Origin: Hyphomicrobiaceae bacterium
GTDB lineage: Bacteria; Pseudomonadota; Alphaproteobacteria; Rhizobiales; MH13
Length of the DNA: 8,342 nucleotides
Direction of reading: 5' to 3'
NCBI GenBank assembly: GCA_020442235.1
Contig: JAGRKQ010000056.1
Location: 3,367-11,708 of the forward strand
Shown here: one piece after another, positions 7,033 to 8,342 of the stretch
Layout: each line of letters begins with the position of its first letter
Position numbering within the stretch: position 1 is the stretch's first letter
Translations under genes and position numbers: made by a program
The notes under the pieces: generated by a model
What the model was told of the DNA's origin: nothing
Seen by the model: the letters and a program-made list of their open reading frames with translations, nothing else
The model's database searches: none

Positions 7033-7130
7033 GCCCCACAGTGTCAGAATGCGCGCTAGGAATCACACACTTGTTGCGCTGAGGCAACAAACTTGTTGCG
7101 GCATTGTGACAAAGCTGTGGCCTGAAAGCC
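7033..7130 (-). promoter_or_regulatory. ntrC-ntrY intergenic region, likely ntrYX control region
   Basis: This 98-base gap separates ntrC from ntrY and carries the repeat cluster at 7071-7112. I see no convincing intrinsic terminator for ntrC: the only hairpin next to its stop (GGC...GCC at 7119-7130) has a three-base stem and no T-run. A weak sigma-70-like pair can be read on the minus strand: TTGTTG at 7090-7085, a 17-base spacer and TGTGAT at 7067-7062 (three and four of six consensus bases). The -35 would lie inside the palindrome, a layout that fits repression. No sigma-54 type GG-N10-GC pair stands out. The promoter is tentative. Confidence 0.35.
7071..7112. repeat. Cluster of TTGTTGC/GCAACAA inverted repeats before ntrY, candidate NtrX operator
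   Basis: Three copies of one 7-base word alternate in orientation: TTGTTGC at 7071-7077, GCAACAA at 7084-7090 and TTGTTGC at 7093-7099. The last two form a perfect 7-2-7 palindrome (7084-7099), and the first two form a 7-6-7 inverted repeat. A further TTGT-G-ACAA palindrome is at 7104-7112. The centre of the main palindrome reads CAA-AC-TTG, and from memory NtrX of Brucella and Sinorhizobium has been reported to bind CAA-Nx-TTG sites, including before ntrY. The repeats are seen directly; the role as an NtrX operator is inference. Confidence 0.6.
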
Positions 7131-8342
7131 CTAACGAGGCCGCCGCATCACGTCGATCTCAAGATCGCGGATCTTCTTGCGCAACGTGTTCCGGTTGAGA
7201 CCGAGAAGCTCCGCAGCGCGGATCTGGTTGCCGCGCGTTGCGGCCAGAGCCGCCGAGATCAACGGAATTTCGATCTCGTGCAGGATGCGGTGGTAGAGCC
7301 CGGCCGGCGGCAGGTCCTCGTAAGCTGCAAAATAGGCGGCCAGATGCCGCTCCACCGATTCTGACAGCGACTTGCTCGGCGCCATGCCCGCGCCATCCTC
7401 GGCGCTGGCCGGTTCCGGCGCCCGCTCGCCCTGCTGCAATTCCTGCTCGACGATGGCGTCGGTGATGGTGTCCTGCGGATAAAGCGCGGCCAGGCGGCGA
7501 ACGAGATTTTCAAGCTCGCGGATGTTGCCGGGCCAGCGATAGCGGCGCATGCGCTCCAGCGCCGCCCCTTCGATCTCCTTGACCGGCAGTCCTTCCTTGC
7601 CGACCAGCGTGAAGAAGTGCCGGGCAAGATCGGGGATATCCTCACTGCGTTCGCGCAGGGGCGGAAGGCGGATCGGCACCACGTTGAGGCGGAAATAAAG
7701 ATCTTCGCGGAACAGCCCCTGATGGATCAGGGCGCGCAGATCCTTGTTTGTCGCAGCCACGATGCGCACATCGGTGCGGATCGGCGTGCGTCCGCCGACG
7801 GTCGTGTATTCGCCCTGCTGGAGCACACGCAGAAGCCGGGTCTGCGCCTCCATCGGCATGTCGCCGATCTCGTCGAGGAAGAGCGTTCCCCCTTCCGCCT
7901 GCTCGAAGCGGCCGATATGGCGGGCCGTGGCCCCGGTGAAGGCGCCCTTTTCGTGGCCGAACAGTTCGGATTCGATGAGGTCGCGCGGGATTGCGGCCAT
8001 GTTGATCGCCACGAAGGGGCCCTTGGCCCGCTTGCCATAGTCGTGCAGCGCCCGCGCCACGAGTTCCTTGCCGGTCCCGCTTTCGCCGCTGATCATCACC
8101 GTCAGATCGGTCTGCATCAGGCGGGCGAGGATGCGGTAGATTTCCTGCATGGCCGGCGAGCGCCCGACCAGCGGCATCGCCTCGCTCTCTTCCGGCGGGC
8201 GGGCCGGTTCTGTGATGCTGCGCGGTTCCGAAAGTGCGCGGCCGACGATGCCGATCAGTTCCTTCAGGTCGAAGGGCTTGGGCAGATAGTCATAAGCGCC
8301 TTTTTCCGAAGCCCGGATGGCCGTCATGAAGGTGTTCTGCGC
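7131..8342 (-). CDS. ntrC: Nitrogen regulator NtrC (sigma-54 activator), 5' end outside window
   Basis: NtrC is phosphorylated by NtrB under nitrogen limitation and activates sigma-54 promoters for nitrogen assimilation. The frame is open to the window edge, giving 403 residues; comparison with the family suggests about 80 N-terminal residues, including the phosphoacceptor aspartate, are missing from view. The visible part begins in the receiver domain with AQNTF and contains the conserved Lys in LPKPFD (visible residue 22). The AAA+ domain follows with Walker A GESGTGKE (86-93), an intact GAFTGA loop (133-138, bases 7946-7929) and Walker B TLFLDE (153-158). The C-terminus is a Fis-type helix-turn-helix ([20 protein letters not shown]). 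An internal ATG at 8327 is inside the receiver and is not the real start. The intact loop contrasts with NtrX next door, so this is the sigma-54 dependent member. Presumably ntrB lies upstream outside the window. Confidence 0.97.
   Translation of the reverse strand, partial: AQNTFMTAIRASEKGAYDYLPKPFDLKELIGIVGRALSEPRSITEPARPPEESEAMPLVGRSPAMQEIYRILARLMQTDLTVMISGESGTGKELVARALHDYGKRAKGPFVAINMAAIPRDLIESELFGHEKGAFTGATARHIGRFEQAEGGTLFLDEIGDMPMEAQTRLLRVLQQGEYTTVGGRTPIRTDVRIVAATNKDLRALIHQGLFREDLYFRLNVVPIRLPPLRERSEDIPDLARHFFTLVGKEGLPVKEIEGAALERMRRYRWPGNIRELENLVRRLAALYPQDTITDAIVEQELQQGERAPEPASAEDGAGMAPSKSLSESVERHLAAYFAAYEDLPPAGLYHRILHEIEIPLISAALAATRGNQIRAAELLGLNRNTLRKKIRDLEIDVMRRPR

Noticed and set aside
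7119..7130. GGC...GCC inverted repeat right after the ntrC stop as a terminator
   Set aside because: The stem is only three bases and there is no T-run, so it does not meet the pattern of an intrinsic terminator.

Overview
The window is a chromosomal segment from a high-GC alphaproteobacterium, most likely of the order Hyphomicrobiales (rhizobia, Brucella and relatives). The evidence is gene order (ntrC, ntrY, ntrX, trkA, hfq, hflX is a hallmark of that group), the short 85-residue Hfq, and an NtrX that lacks the sigma-54 contact loop. I cannot name the genus. Every convincing gene is on the minus strand, so transcription runs from high to low coordinates. No mobile element, tRNA, rRNA, CRISPR array or phage gene is visible, and no stretch over about 150 bases lacks a gene.

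Layout in the direction of transcription: the 3' five-sixths of ntrC (7131-8342, its receiver start lies outside the window); a 98-base gap rich in TTGTTGC/GCAACAA repeats (7033-7130); ntrY, a membrane sensor kinase (4774-7029); ntrX, its response regulator, overlapping ntrY by ATGA (3413-4777); a 43-base gap; trkA, the cytosolic potassium-uptake regulator (1993-3369); trkH, the potassium channel subunit, two bases later (551-1990); a 150-base gap that holds a good match to a heat-shock (RpoH/sigma-32) promoter; hfq (143-400); and the first 48 codons of hflX, which appears to start at a TTG overlapping the hfq stop (1-146).

How the genes fit together: NtrC is the classical sigma-54 nitrogen activator. 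NtrY and NtrX form a second two-component pair that senses an envelope, redox or nitrogen signal and probably works without sigma-54. TrkA and TrkH together make a potassium uptake system, complete with two NAD-type folds and four selectivity-filter loops. Hfq is the RNA chaperone and HflX a ribosome-associated GTPase. The tight spacing suggests co-transcription of ntrY-ntrX-trkA-trkH, and of hfq-hflX from its own stress-inducible promoter with possible read-through from above.

I do not see an undescribed system here; this is a well-known conserved locus. The points worth a second look are regulatory or local: the RpoH-like promoter just after the trkH stop with a palindrome over its -10, the palindrome cluster before ntrY that fits an NtrX autoregulatory operator, a 72-base AT-rich, odd-codon patch inside the ntrY kinase domain, and the inclusion of trkH between trkA and hfq.
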